Shown: positions 1 to 11,784 of the stretch, piece by piece
How the letters are laid out: each line of letters begins with the position of its first letter
Numbering within the stretch: the stretch's first letter is position 1
Assembly (NCBI GenBank): GCA_900073065.1
Contig: FJOG01000006.1
Coordinates: 1,936,113 to 2,000,112, forward strand
Direction: 5' to 3'
Source of the DNA: Phialocephala subalpina
Taxonomy: Eukaryota > Ascomycota > Leotiomycetes > Helotiales > Mollisiaceae
DNA length: 64,000 bases
Program-made: the position numbers and the translations under genes
The notes under the pieces: generated by a model
Database searches by the model: none
What the model was told of the DNA's origin: nothing
Seen by the model: the letters and a program-made list of their open reading frames with translations, nothing else

Positions 1-1850
1 GCCATTGTCGCGACTGCCGCTGTCCTCTCTCAAGAAGCTTGGTCCAGTTCCGACAACCGGGGTAGCGAAGTTCAGAGGACTGGGCAGTGTGTTGCTGTCA
101 TTTCCTCTGAAGTTCCAATCCGGGTAGAAACTGCTCGGAGAAGGAAGGAACTCATTTTGCATGAACCTTGATGGAAGTGCAGATACAGGAGTATCGATCA
201 TGCTGTTGTTGCCATTATTGGAATTGGATTGCGAAGGTTGTGAGACTGGCATCGGACGAGCGAAGGGATTAGGAGGTCCAGATGCACCAGCAGATAGTAA
301 TGTCGAAGCAGAAGGAGAGGGCGGAGGAAGGACGACACCAGATGAATGAGAATCCGAGTTGTTGCGTCCATTCCGGCGGCCGTTGGTACCGGAGCGTGGA
401 CTGGAAGCCGAATCTGCAGTGCCACTTCCTCCATTAGATGGAGAAGGTTCGTCCGGAATCTGCACTTTCAGCACCGGACGCCTGGCACCGCCAATACTTG
501 CTGAATTGGTACGTGACGGTGGAGTGAAGTTGTCTGGCATGGACGACATTGAGACATTCCGATTCTTGTTGTGCGTTTGAGCCCGGACTGGCGGTGGTGG
601 AGATTTGTCTGCCTTGACGCGAGTGACTGAGCCAACATCAACGGATTGAGACCGATTATTCGATGTAGGAGCAGGTTCGCTTCTTGAAGGCTCAGCATTA
701 GATGTTGATGATGCCCAATGTTGAGATAGAATAGACCGAGATTCATCAATAGGCGTGAAGATACTGCGTGACTTGATAGACATGCGCTTCACAGGCTCAA
801 GCATCTGTTGCGGTGCTGGTTGAGGCTCTTCTTGCTCTGGCGGTGATGGTTGTCGAGGAAGCTGCTGCTGTTGAGGCTGCGGTGGAGATGGTTCAGGACG
901 CGATTGTGGCCTCTCTTGCTGAGGGAACGCGGGTGGCATTGAAGCTCTGCGTTGTTCCTCGGCATAGAGTTGCTGGACCTGTTGCGGATGAGGGTGCTGT
1001 TGCTGCTGTTGTGGTGGTCCGTAATTAGGGTATTGTGGTCCCGATCCTTGCTGCTGAGGCATTCCTTGAGGAGGTCCCTGCATGTGCTGACCTTGCATGT
1101 GTTGTGGAAGGCCATGAGCGTGAGGAGGTAATTGTGGACCATTTTGAGGATTGTAGATAGCTGGGTTGGGCATGTAGGCGTATCCATTAGATGGAGGTGG
1201 GTGAGGTCCTTGCTGTGGAACAAGGTTGGAGCTTGTCCTACGAACATTTGCATTTCTCGAGGAAGGGCGAGAGCCTGCTTGTGGTTGTGGAGTATGTTGG
1301 CGCTGTTGGGGGTGATGTGGGAAGACACCATTGGGGATCGGAGGAGAGGCAGATGGAGTGTGATGTCGGATGTGTTGGAAAGCTGGTTGGTTCTGGAATT
1401 GAGGAGGCATCATCTGAGGCTCGACTGAACCATGATGGGATGGACCAGATCCGTCATCGTCATCATCATCATCGTCCAATTTTCCCTTCCCACTGAAGTC
1501 TGCAGGTCCTTTGTGTTCGTTGGCACCTCCATACTGTTCTCCTATTAGCTTTGTCTATGCGCTGCGTGCAGATTGACATACGTATTGATATCTCGTCAAA
1601 ATCTCTCCAATATCGCTACTCGAGTATTCGTACAGCTTCTTATTATTTCCAAATATTATGACCGCGACATCGACAGAGCAGAGAACAGAGAGCTCATGCG
1701 CCTTCTTGAAAAGACCACCTTTGCGCTTGAGAAAGGTTCTGTTGACACCAGGTCAGTAAAGCGTCGCGTGAGGCTGAAGATGTCAACAACTTACACAGAA
1801 CGATTTCTATCATCCTTGATGGCCTTGATCTCGATCTTTCTTCTCCCCAT
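1..1850 (-). CDS. rlmA: RlmA/RLM1-type MADS-box transcription factor, 3' end beyond window
   Basis: Exons read on the minus strand are 1850-1795, 1738-1582 and 1533 to beyond position 1, giving 582 codons so far. The start is fixed by the invariant N-terminus [16 protein letters not shown]. The first intron (56 nt, GTAAGT...CAG) splits the V codon of [12 protein letters not shown], and the second (48 nt) follows EILTRYQY. Residues 1-70 form the SRF/SMP1-type MADS DNA-binding and dimerisation domain. Then come an acidic D-rich run, a long Gln/Pro-rich region, the motif [16 protein letters not shown] and a C-terminal block near [11 protein letters not shown] and [15 protein letters not shown], all typical of fungal RlmA. 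In this family the factor is phosphorylated by the cell-wall-integrity MAP kinase (Slt2/MpkA) and drives wall-repair genes. The last residues and the stop lie outside the window. Confidence 0.93.
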
Positions 1851-4800
1851 CGCGGCGACGCGCCGATCCTGTGGAAGATAGGAAGGTTCTATGAATTGAT
1901 CCAGCGCCTCGGACGGTGAAGGAACCCCAAAGGAAAGGAATGAAACAGCTCGACGCGGATGTGTGATTCAGCTGAAGATCAATGCTCGATCGCGCACATC
2001 AAAGCTGCCTGTGGGACGATAAGAAAGTAGAATACAACAGTCGCCAGCGCGAACAAATCTAATGCGAGGTGAGTTGAGGGGAAGGTCGAAGACAAGGCCG
2101 ACGTGGTGGAGTTGATGGTTGATGGTTGATGAAGAAAAGAGATGCGACCGACGGGGTCTCTAGGCTCGAAAACTGCTAGAAGGACCTGAAACACAGAGAA
2201 TAGTGATACAGCGGGGATGGGCGTGGAGAGTCGTTGGCGGGAAGTTCGATCGTGATATAGAATCTTCTCCTGCACGGTACCTGGGCTTCGAAATTTTGGT
2301 GGTTTGCAGCCTGATAGACTGATAGAGGTTGCGATGCTAAATATAGAGAAGCTGGTGGTCGGTGTTGGTAGGAGGGGACAAGTGGTGCGGAAGATGTGTG
2401 GGAGAGATTTGGCGGGAGGCTGGAGAGGGTGTGTGAGAAGTAGATTGGGGTGTGCATCAGGGGTGTGAATGTAGGGAAAGGGGTGGCCGGGTGATGTGTG
2501 GTCGCCGTACAGAAATGTGCTGCAACCAACAACTGGGCCACGATGGTGTTGATGGCCACCGTAGCACAGAGAGCCCCGAGAGAACCGCTTCCTGCGTTAC
2601 ATTGGACAAAAGACCGTGGAAAGGTCTGGGTATGAACCAATCAATTGTTATTTCTTCGTTGCATAATCGAATCAACACACTTTCTACGGGATGTCTACTG
2701 CTTCCAGCACACCGTTACCGTTTCCAAACATCGCATCGTTATGATCCGCGTATCAAACCAAGAGACGAAACCATTGATCTCCACGAAGCAAGTCCGCGTA
2801 TGAGTGAGAGGCTGAGAGCATTTGATTTCTTAATTGTCGAATCGCTCTCTCCGTTTCCCTCACTCATTTCATAAATCTGATTGTAATCTTGCCAGAGAAC
2901 AAATCATCTCAAGAACTCGTACAAACCAAACCTATCATCTGCTCCCCTACTGTTCAGCTGTATCTCGCTTACCATATTATGGCCGAATGTCTCGTTCAAC
3001 CTCGCTTTATTCTACACTCTCCCCTGAAGCGCATATCCTCACCCCTTCTCGCTTGTTTCCCTCATCCTCGATGCCAGATTACTCGACCGTGTAAGCGCCC
3101 GAGTCGACCACCGTCTCGCACACTGCCTTCCTACTGGCTACACAAGCCCTACGCGAGCTCAAACTGTCCAATGCGGCCCCCATGTGCACCTGCACCTACC
3201 CATATCCTTGTCTCTGTCAGCAACGTTTCTACAGGCTCAGGCAAAGGTCCCAAAATAGCCCGCATACAGGTCTTTTTGGCACCAGACACACCTTAACTTC
3301 AATGCAGCAAATTACCCCCGATGCGGTGATTATTACTGGCATAGCGGAGGGACCACTCGGCCCTTGGCTGCACAAATTATGTGCAAATGCCTCAATCTCA
3401 AGGTCGCCTCTGCCTCGTGTGATACCAACGGGCTTCGAGAAGGAAGGGATTGCTTCGATGTCACCGAGGAATGCAGACATGGGGTTTCGGGGTTGTGCGA
3501 TGTGCTTCCGTAGTTTGGGGATGAGAATTCTATTCTTGCCATCACACCTCTTCCAAACGGAATCAATGTATGCAGGTACACCAACATCAACAGCTTCATC
3601 CTGGTCATTGAACCTCACGGTCTGGAGAGCCCCCGGGTTCTCGCATTCTCTCGGGGCCAACCCAGGGAAACAAGAGACTATTGTACGGCGGAAATGTCAT
3701 CGTCCGAGTAACAAGAAGTTGTACCCGGGACTTGAAACGGGAAACATTCAACTCAGCCTCTGGTATCAATTCGCCTCAAAGTCTGCCCCGTTTCAGTTCA
3801 ACTTTCGGCTTCTCTGCAGCCATACCAGGACATCAAAACGCAACCCGCGGGCCTATTCCCCAACCACGGCAACCCAGGTTCCCGTCGCTGAGGCATTCTT
3901 GGTAAGTGTTCCTCTGTCTTTGGTATGGTTTTTGTGTTACCGGAGAAACTCCTTAATCATGACAAGGCAGAGTTGGGCATTCGGAAGAATTTGATCTTTA
4001 CCCCTGCGAAAATCACTTTATCTCAGCGTTTAGATCTCTTCGGACTCAATCAGATCAATCGAATCGACATCAGCATCCTAAAGACCTTTTCTCCGACCTG
4101 GTACATGTGCTGATCATTGATCTTCCAAGTTCCTCGATTCATCCAATCAACACCCCTCCCAACTTTCAACGTCCGCTCTTCCTCCACATCTGCAATCATC
4201 TCAAATCCTATCAACGCACAACTCTATACCGTCTTACCTGCATCCCATCTTCCTTTCCTTCACGATTCTCAGAAATCTCACACGCGTTGTCCAATCCACA
4301 GTTTCCTCCCTTCTCTGTATCCAGTACACCCCTGCAAAACGACTTTTGAGGCTCCAGCCACCCGCACCAAGCTAATGCACCTTGTTCCAAAAATATCTAT
4401 TTTTTCGTCCTCGTGCGTTGAGTCCCTGTCACCTCGCTTCACCCCACTACCTCCTCTGCTGCACAACGTTCGATCCATCACCAAGATTCAAGACAGTGAC
4501 ACATCGTGGCATCCCTTATCTTTTCGAGTTCAAGTTTGAAAGATACCCGACACAAGCGCAAGTCTGCCCTGCATGTACCCCGTACCACGAGTTACTCGGC
4601 CAAGAAAGCACGTGTGCGATGCAACCATCCGCTCGTCTTTTCTCCCTTCCCTCCTACTTTCTGTTACACAATCCTTTCCATATGTATCTTCCCGGATTCC
4701 TTCTGTAACACAACACCGTTCGGTGAAATCCCACTCCCACGCACAGACCGAGTATAGACCGTGCCGCGAGAAAGAATGAGGAGGAGGATCAACAAAGCTG

Positions 4801-6605
4801 TTCCTCCCGGGAATCTGCGAGACATGAATGGCGAATACCGCGGTGCTCGCTTCTACCTCACCTCCCCCTCATGTCCGCATCGGTCCATTGATACACACGG
4901 ACCAGGATGAGATGAGATATGTTTAGCTCATCCTCATCCACATCCGTACCTACCCCATGTACATCCACTCCCCTTTCCCCTCGCTTGTACCTTTCTCTCA
5001 CTATCGATATGCCGCTTCTCCCCCTTTCACTCCCCTTACTGCATGTCCGGCAATCTATTCTCCCCCCGGGCGCCTATGGCCCCCTCCTCCTCATCCCAGT
5101 TCCCTTCCATTTCCATTCAACTTCATATTCACCTCCTTGTCACTAGCATCCACGGTATCGGGACATCTCAGAATAACTGATCTCCAGCTCGACCACGGTG
5201 CCTCATCCCCTTTTCGAAAGTTCGGGCCGGTTCCTGCATCTAGATGTCCATGAAGCTATCATGAAGTATATCAAAATAGCCATCTGGTTTAGGCATAGAT
5301 GGCGAAGTCCACCTTCTCTGTCTACCCCTCCACTATCTTGCTGTATGCTTGCATCGTTAGTTTCATTTGGAGTTCTAAGCGCAAGCGCGTGTAAACGCGG
5401 AGCGGTCGAAGGAAGTAATCTCCACCCTCTGTTTCACTTGCTTCTCTACGCCTCGCGATCATTCTCCAACAGCAAGGCGTAGTTCATTGTGTTGCATACC
5501 ACATGGCGATGAAGACGCAAGGCACGTACCCGGAATGCACGACATCCGTTCTTCGTATAGACGGACCGACCAAGCACGAGCTCAATGAGATGGTTCCTGC
5601 GTCTCTCCATCTTCACCTCACACATGGCAGACATCCACCACATCGTCGAGGTTGGATCCTACCTCACAACGCGCCTCTCGTTCACACACACCAAATCCGC
5701 AAGACCAAGTAACGCGTTGTGCACTCACACGGTCACACCACATCTTCCTGCAGACCTAAGAGGCGACCAGAAACGTTCCTGCATCTTGCACCACACACCT
5801 GCCAGATCAAAGCCATAGCGCAGGAACCAGGAGCGAACACAACATAACACGAAACCTGGCCTCACCTAAGCCCGCATTTCCTCGCCGCACATCAATGCAG
5901 CAGCATGACTGTCTGTCATGCAGCGGGCCGTTCCTCCTTGGCTCTGCTTTGCCTCTCGACCCCAAGGGCACGGCACCGACCCCACGATCACAACCCAACA
6001 TCGTACGTGCCTGTCTGGCCACGGCCCAGCACTCAACGACCAGACCACCAACATCTTGAATAGGAACGGAATCGCCTGCAGGAACATGACCGCCAATCCG
6101 GCGCCAATTCCCGTCACGCGGGGTCCAAGGAGTGGGTCTGTCTCTCTTCAGCAGCAAGTGAGTGAGAGATCACTGCGATGATGCGATGCAGCCATCGTGA
6201 CAGTGCAGCATCCCAGTTTGACCGCAGAGCAATCTGCTGCAAGCGCAAGCCTCATCAATACTTTCACTTGCTCGAATCTTCATTTTATCAGCTTCCCGTT
6301 TCTTGTTCACGATTGATTTGGCTTCCTGTCGATAGCGAGGAGTTCAACCCTCTCGAACCACTTTTCACAGACATTCATCTCAAGCCAAGATGACAGAATG
6401 TCAGAAGTAGAAACCGAGATCAAATTATATCCCTCAGTACAGTAGTGCCATGGAAGTAGAGTCAAGTAAAATCTTTTTCTCCAACTCCGTTCTCACTCGG
6501 TGCCTTCCTTTCTTTTCATTGTCCGATGTCCGATATAACGATATATAAATTACAACTCCTCACTCCAACCCGTTGCTTCGACTAGCATACACACATACAT
6601 CCCAC
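1851..6605. other. Long gene-poor stretch upstream of rlmA, partly polypyrimidine
   Basis: No ORF here has a recognisable domain or convincing splice structure. The part next to position 1850 should hold the rlmA promoter and leader. From about 4100 to 5160 the plus strand is strongly C/T-rich with almost no purine runs, as in fungal leaders or promoters of plus-strand transcripts, yet no plus-strand gene follows. A 143-codon minus-strand ORF at 3229-3660 has balanced composition but no family I recognise. Confidence 0.6.
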
Positions 6606-7560
6606 TCACAAACCGGCCCTGAACAGCGTTAAAGCGAGTATAGCTAACAGCCCACCCTTACTAACTCCCAACCCATTCGCAGCACTCTTCGTCGTTGACG
6701 CACCGGGACTCGGACTCACGCTCGTTGTCCCACTGCTGCTCTTGCTCGTCGTCGGTGCGGCACTCGTTGTTCCCGCACTCGTGCTCTTCAAACTCGTAGT
6801 GGAGCTAGATTTCACGCTCGCAATCGAAGTCCCATTGCCAGCCTTGAGACTAGCAGCCAAAATGGAAGTCCCGACCTTGCTCGAGGTCCCAGTTGCCGTG
6901 GCTACAGATCCATAAGGAGTAACGGCTGATTTTGTGGGTGGGGATGTTGTTTTGGCAATTGAGGCGGCGGAAGTTGGGTGAGCACTGGGCATCATCGGTG
7001 GTGCTGGCCGCAGCATCAGTGGTAGCAGCTGCGATGAGTGCATCGGAGCAGTATGCTGATGCTGGACCGAAAGGAGCTACTGTTGGGACTTTTTTAAGAT
7101 AGGGCGTTAGCTTGATCTTCTTGATTGGATGAGGGACTTGACTCTCTCTCTCTCTCTCTCTATAGCGATTTTAGACATCGACACAGGAGACAAGAAAGGT
7201 GTGACAAGAGATGAGATGAAGAAGAGAAGTTCATACGTACGCCATAATTATCACAACAGTCGCATGAGCAGAAATACAGCTCTCGATCGTGGAACTATAG
7301 TTCCATTCTGATACGCAGCAGGGGAACTAGGAATCATCGCAGGTGGGTCCATCGCCGAGTGTGGGCTCGCAGGAGTCGGTGAAGACGCTGCTGAGGTTGT
7401 CCTATTGTTGGAAATTTAGGAATTAGATATCGTTTTGCGACTGATGCTGCAATGGAGAGAGTGTTGAGGTGATTGACGAGGACATTAGGAAGGTAAGAGA
7501 GGAAGGAGGAGGGAATGACGGACTCCGTAGGGGTCGCACGCGCCTGTAGCCATCGCTCCT
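6606..7560 (-). pseudogene. Damaged GPI-anchored Ser/Thr-rich, Cys-containing secreted protein gene
   Basis: The 3' exon (about 7080-6606) encodes a Ser/Thr/Ala-rich stalk ending in SAANGLGVSKGG and a hydrophobic tail LLAILALTLF, a typical GPI-attachment signal. Upstream, separate reading frames hold Cys-containing pieces that look like one domain: DNLSSVFTDSCEPTLGDG, then FPCCVSEWNYSSTIESC, then CCDNYG and, after an intron containing a (CT)10 tract, APFGPASAYCSDALIAAAT. Joining them requires passing a TAG at 7327-7329, a frame change near 7252-7262 and another at the CCC run 6976-6978. No clear signal peptide is readable 5' of this, although QARATPTESVIPSSFL near 7540 could follow one. Either this is a decaying cell-surface protein gene or several assembly indels hit one gene. 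The protein family is not identified. Confidence 0.55.
7142..7161. repeat. (CT)10 dinucleotide repeat
   Basis: An uninterrupted CT microsatellite lies within the presumed intron of the damaged GPI-protein gene, where on the sense strand it reads as GA repeats. Confidence 0.9.
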
Positions 7561-8624
7561 GTGTCCATCTTGAATATCGAAAGGAAGGAATGAAATGAAA
7601 TTAATGTGCTCAAAGAGACAGTAGAGACAGAAAAAATTATAGAGATCAGATAAAAGACGAAATCTAGAAGTCATCAAGCAAGGAATGTCTAGCCGATATA
7701 GAACACATCCAACTGTCTTCGAATAAAACATCCAATAAGACCCTTTGGCGCCATGAGGCGACGGCGATGAAGTTTAGATGTCGAGTTTGGGTTTGTGACA
7801 GGTACGAGGAGAAAAAGCAGTGCGGCTTGGGCGGATTGGGATGTGATGACACCAAACCAGAGGAGGCGGGAAGGTGGAAGCTGGACGCCACAACAGCAGT
7901 TTTTAAGTTCTCCGGCGAAAGGGGGGTACTTTCTCGGTTCGGCACGAGTGGAGTCTCGGTATAGCCCGACTGTTTTTTCTTTCTGCCCCACCACGTGCCT
8001 GCCTTGCCTGATTTTCATGTTTGAAGCTTGATTCGAGGCTGGAGTTTCGAGCCAATATTCATCCTCCTTTTTCATGTCGATTGGGAAATGCGAGATCCGT
8101 AGTTCTTTCCAATTGGTTGTGGTTATGAAGACAATGCGGGGTAGTGAGTTTGCCCCCCTTTTCATTAAGCGAACGAGGTATCATCACTGCATATATGGCA
8201 AGATGCAGCGGACGCATCAACCTACAACTCCACAAATCCCTCATATAAATATTTGTGTATTATTTCAGGAGCACTCGATTGTGGTCGGTCAAGACTGAGT
8301 GTCTAATCAGCCTCTTTCTGGTGAGAAAACTGATTCACTCGAATTCGTGAGCTTGTGCATCATGACTGTGAAATTATTTATACCGATTCTCTGAATGGAA
8401 AGTGCAGTCATTGCAACAAGTATATAAACCATCTAAGATCTCCTTTGCTGCCGGTATCTCTTTCCTTTCTATACCCAGAATCCCCTCCTGGACCACTGAA
8501 AGCGCAATACCGAAAGACTTCTCCATCAAAACCACGCCCACCACTTGGACACCATTTACAACCAGTTCAGCTACCACTGCAAACATTCTTTAAAGCCTCT
8601 AACGCCAAATCCAAAGGTCCAGAT
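7561..8624. other. Spacer without recognisable gene
   Basis: ORFs on both strands are short and mutually overlapping, without family resemblance or splice support. A short motif starting GCGGGGTAGTG near 8137 recurs near 9188. Confidence 0.5.
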
Positions 8625-8905
8625 ATGGCACTAGCACACTTCACACGCAACGAGCTTCTCCACCTCGAGCTATTGATGGACGAGCGCCATCAACTTATGA
8701 AACCGCCAATAAGGCAATGACTCCATTCGCACTATATCAAGAAAAATTCAAGAAGAAGTTCAACTGGTATCCCGACATAAATCTTGTTCGTACTTTCAAT
8801 AACAGATATGAGAATGAAGGTACGACATTTTGGGGTTCTTGGTGGAAAGACGAAGGTCCAGATTGGCGTCCTTGGGATCATGGGATTCGTCAAGTGCCAA
8901 GTTGA
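8625..8905 (+). pseudogene. Frameshifted small protein gene of unknown function
   Basis: The first frame starts MALAHFTRNELLHLELLMDE (8625) and closes at 8720. The overlapping frame from about 8693 reads ETANKAMTPFALYQEKFKKK and runs on through a Trp-rich end (FWGSWWKDEGPDWRPWD) to 8905. The two halves have coherent charged, helical composition and fit together with a single-base shift near 8690-8697, so one gene of about 93 codons broken by an indel is likely. The frame is also open upstream of the ATG but of poor composition there. I do not recognise the family. It may be a real gene with an assembly error, a pseudogene, or chance. Confidence 0.35.
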
Positions 8906-9242
8906 GGTTGAGGTTGTCTGTGTGTAGCAGTGATTTGTAGGGAATTTGTGTTGCTGGTAGGTAAGGATGCAGTTGAAAGGCGGAGTAGATTGCGTTGAGT
9001 TTATGAAGCGATGATTTCGTAATGCGTGCTTGGAACCTTGAGAAAGCGGTGGTTTATTGACGTTTGTGCTGGCTTCTAATGCACATGGCTGGATAGATGA
9101 ACCATTGACCGTGATTACAATCCATCACCACGATTCTTTTCCATCACCTTCGCCATTGGTGGTCTCGCGTCTACGTATAGAGGACGTGCGGGGTAGTGGA
9201 ATCGTCCCCCCTTATCGTCCCCCCTTTCCACAAGCGAGGCGA
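8906..9242. other. Spacer, no gene seen
   Basis: No supported coding region. It contains two C-runs (tccccccctt type) just before the tandem duplication. Confidence 0.5.
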
Positions 9243-9742
9243 GATGCAGCGTATTCGGTATCCGGGCTTTGAAAATGCCACTTTAGTACCCCGCCAGGGA
9301 CAAATAAGAGAAAATGAATAGATAGACGTCAAGTCTAATGATTGATGCTTTATTGAACACCTTATACTATTCATGAACGTGATTGAATGAATCAACAGGA
9401 GCATAACTCATGTTCTTCATCGCCAAATCATCTTCAGTCAAGTCACCATTTTTCTCACGATCTCCCACCCTCCTCAATACCACCTGTCCCTTGATGCAGC
9501 GTATTCGGTATCCGGGCTTTGAAAATGCCACTTTAGTACCCCGCCAGGGACAAATAAGAGAAAATGAATAGATAGACGTCAAGTCTAATGATTGATGCTT
9601 TATTGAACACCTTATACTATTCATGAACGTGATTGAATGAATCAACAGGAGCATAACTCATGTTCTTCATCGCCAAATCATCTTCAGTCAAGTCACCATT
9701 TTTCTCACGATCTCCCACCCTCCTCAATACCACCTGTCCCTT
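9243..9742. repeat. Perfect tandem duplication, 2 x 250 bp
   Basis: Positions 9243-9492 and 9493-9742 are identical as read, both starting gatgcagcgtattcgg and ending cacctgtccctt. Read on the minus strand, each copy holds a 42-codon open stretch (KGQVVLRRVGD ... DSFNHVHE, stop), then 3'-UTR-like DNA with an AATAAA at 9349-9354 and 9599-9604. The right copy is joined to the end of the membrane protein gene at 9742/9743. The unit therefore looks like the old 3' end of that gene, copied once in tandem. Confidence 0.95.
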
Positions 9743-11784
9743 ATCAGGGTGCTGCCTTCGAACCCATATCCATATCCCCATCTACTCGCATCGAAGCTCA
9801 TCTCCGTAAATCTCGTCGAGTCTTGAAGATCTTGCTTCGTAACGCCTTTGATCTGCCCATAACCCCCAGCCACAGCATCAGTACAGGTACTGCCAACATC
9901 AGAGGCGAATAGATCTTGGATGTAGAATATGTCGCTGGGGCAATATTGGCTACTAAAAGTGGGGATGTTGCCCTCGGCGACAAAGTAGATGGGAAGGGAA
10001 TCTTGAGCGCGGGACATGGCGTCGGCAATGTAGATCGAGAGGGCGACATTGAGACAGTTGAGCATGTTCATGTTATCGTAATTACTCAGCCTCACGCCCG
10101 ACGTGGCGTTGATATGTGTGTTGGAGTTGAAGCATTTCTGTCCGAGGGTGTCGAGGATTGTGCGATTAGTTGGTGTGGGGTCGATCAGAGAGTCGACCCA
10201 GGGGACCGTGAGAATGTCCGCAAAGGAGGTATCGATTGAGACCATGTCTAAAGCGTATGGATGGAGACCTGACTGCTCCGAATCAACGGTGACAGCGGCA
10301 TTTGGGTTGGGATTAGAGTCGAAGACTGCTGCTGTTCCAGAAGAAGAGTCCCAGAATGTATTCGTAGGCATCCAGCGTGCATCAATGGTGCAAGTATACC
10401 ATGACCTGTTCGACCTCCCCCCTGCAACGGAAATCAACGGACTGGCGAACACAGCTGCCAGAGAAGGAGCCACCGAGCCAAATTGCGAAACATCAACGAA
10501 GGATGAGTTGACGACTGTCGAGTTGAGATCTTGAGCGAGGGTAGCATAGTCTGAAGTGTTGATTTCCCACTCAGCTGAGGCGATGGGATCGCTGGTCCAT
10601 GGAGGCCATACCATACGGTCGTGCAGAAGGGCAAGGGTGGTGTTTTCTGGAGGCGCGCCCGCACATTCAACTTCCACTACTGGCTTCCTCGTCGCAATCG
10701 TCTTCCCACCGGAGATGAAAGATAGATCATATCTCGCCAGTAAGGTGTCGGCTTCTGATTCTTGAATAGTAGGATAGCCATCATTGTACCCAAAAACCGA
10801 ATTGCCTATCCCAACAGCCTGCATAACATTCCCGAAAGACACGAGCGATTTTGCTAAAAATTTCGAAAGCGTGGATGTCAAATAGACACTTTGATCGTAC
10901 CGATTGACGAATGAAGTTTGTCCAACCATATAGCGAAGGAAGTTTCCACTAGGCCCGCCCAATGGCGTCGTTTCCTCAAGAGATTTGTTGATAACTTGCG
11001 GACCAGAGCCGCCGTAGATGATGAACAAGTCATCATGTTGCAGCCAGTATCGAATCCCGGAGGAAGGGCATTCGTCCAACAGCGATGCATTAGCACCAGA
11101 ACACTGCGTCGGAAAATTTGCCGATGTAAGTGTGCTGGGCCACAAAGTCGTCTCGTTCGCAGCGACGTAGACATGGAAGTCCATGTGTCCCTTCCCGACC
11201 CAGAAGTTATCGAGGGACCAGAACTGCAATCTCGGAAGCATGGTGATGGCAGAACTCGGCCCGGCAAGCATTGCCAACGCAAATGGCAAGAGAAAGACAC
11301 AAATATACCTCCACCCCAAGTTCCTGAACTCCTTACTAAACAAATACCCTAACGAATGCAGCTGAAAATTCGAACTCAAAAACCCCAACGGCGCACCCTT
11401 CTCACCCCTTAAACTTTTCTGCACATAAAACAACAGCATTGCACTCAAGCTCAACGCAATTAGACTGGTGTGTAGCTGAGCTGCAAATTGGAGCGAGTTA
11501 AGAACAGCATTCGTCCTATCACTCGGTGCCTCCCAAAACACCTGCATGAACGTCAAGCTCAAAACACCCAGACTGATCGCTATGCTCGGGACATGTATCA
11601 AAGCTCCGCAGATGGCCCCTTTCCTCCTCTTCAAGGGCTCAAACCGCTTTGATTTCGGCTTGTCTTCATTGGGCCAATTTTCTGAGACGATTGAGGGGGT
11701 GCGGGTGCGTTTTGTCGGATCCTGAGGGGTGGAGGAGTCCATGCCGCTGGTGTTCAGGTGGTCTTGCTGTCTTCGTGTTAGCAA
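9724..11784 (-). CDS. Membrane protein with three N-terminal helices and large glycosylated ectodomain
   Basis: A single-exon ORF of 686 residues. The first about 65 residues are polar. Hydrophobic segments follow near residues 65-90 (LIHVPSIAISLGVLSL), 108-130 (SLIALSLSAMLLFYV) and 160-185 (YICVFLLPFALAMLAG). The remaining about 500 residues are predicted extracytosolic, with about ten N-glycosylation sequons (NETT, NASL, NKST-like, NSTV, NSSF, NATS). The protein ends abruptly at ...GYGYGFEGSTLIRDRWY, and its last codons are read out of frame through the start of the duplicated 250-bp unit. The alternative frame there gives a more natural acidic C-terminus, so the product is probably truncated. 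I recognise the architecture from uncharacterised fungal membrane proteins but can name no function. A second ATG 14 codons in (MDSSTPQD) is an equally good start. Confidence 0.72.
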   Translation of the reverse strand: MLTRRQQDHLNTSGMDSSTPQDPTKRTRTPSIVSENWPNEDKPKSKRFEPLKRRKGAICGALIHVPSIAISLGVLSLTFMQVFWEAPSDRTNAVLNSLQFAAQLHTSLIALSLSAMLLFYVQKSLRGEKGAPLGFLSSNFQLHSLGYLFSKEFRNLGWRYICVFLLPFALAMLAGPSSAITMLPRLQFWSLDNFWVGKGHMDFHVYVAANETTLWPSTLTSANFPTQCSGANASLLDECPSSGIRYWLQHDDLFIIYGGSGPQVINKSLEETTPLGGPSGNFLRYMVGQTSFVNRYDQSVYLTSTLSKFLAKSLVSFGNVMQAVGIGNSVFGYNDGYPTIQESEADTLLARYDLSFISGGKTIATRKPVVEVECAGAPPENTTLALLHDRMVWPPWTSDPIASAEWEINTSDYATLAQDLNSTVVNSSFVDVSQFGSVAPSLAAVFASPLISVAGGRSNRSWYTCTIDARWMPTNTFWDSSSGTAAVFDSNPNPNAAVTVDSEQSGLHPYALDMVSIDTSFADILTVPWVDSLIDPTPTNRTILDTLGQKCFNSNTHINATSGVRLSNYDNMNMLNCLNVALSIYIADAMSRAQDSLPIYFVAEGNIPTFSSQYCPSDIFYIQDLFASDVGSTCTDAVAGGYGQIKGVTKQDLQDSTRFTEMSFDASRWGYGYGFEGSTLIRDRWY

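Noticed and set aside
3182..3994. 270-codon plus-strand ORF and overlapping 143-codon minus ORF
   Set aside because: Both strands are open over the same stretch, with no domain, no splice support and erratic composition. Not called as genes.
9367..9654. 95-codon minus ORF across the two 250-bp units
   Set aside because: It reads through the junction of the tandem copies. Only its last 42 codons may derive from a true C-terminus.
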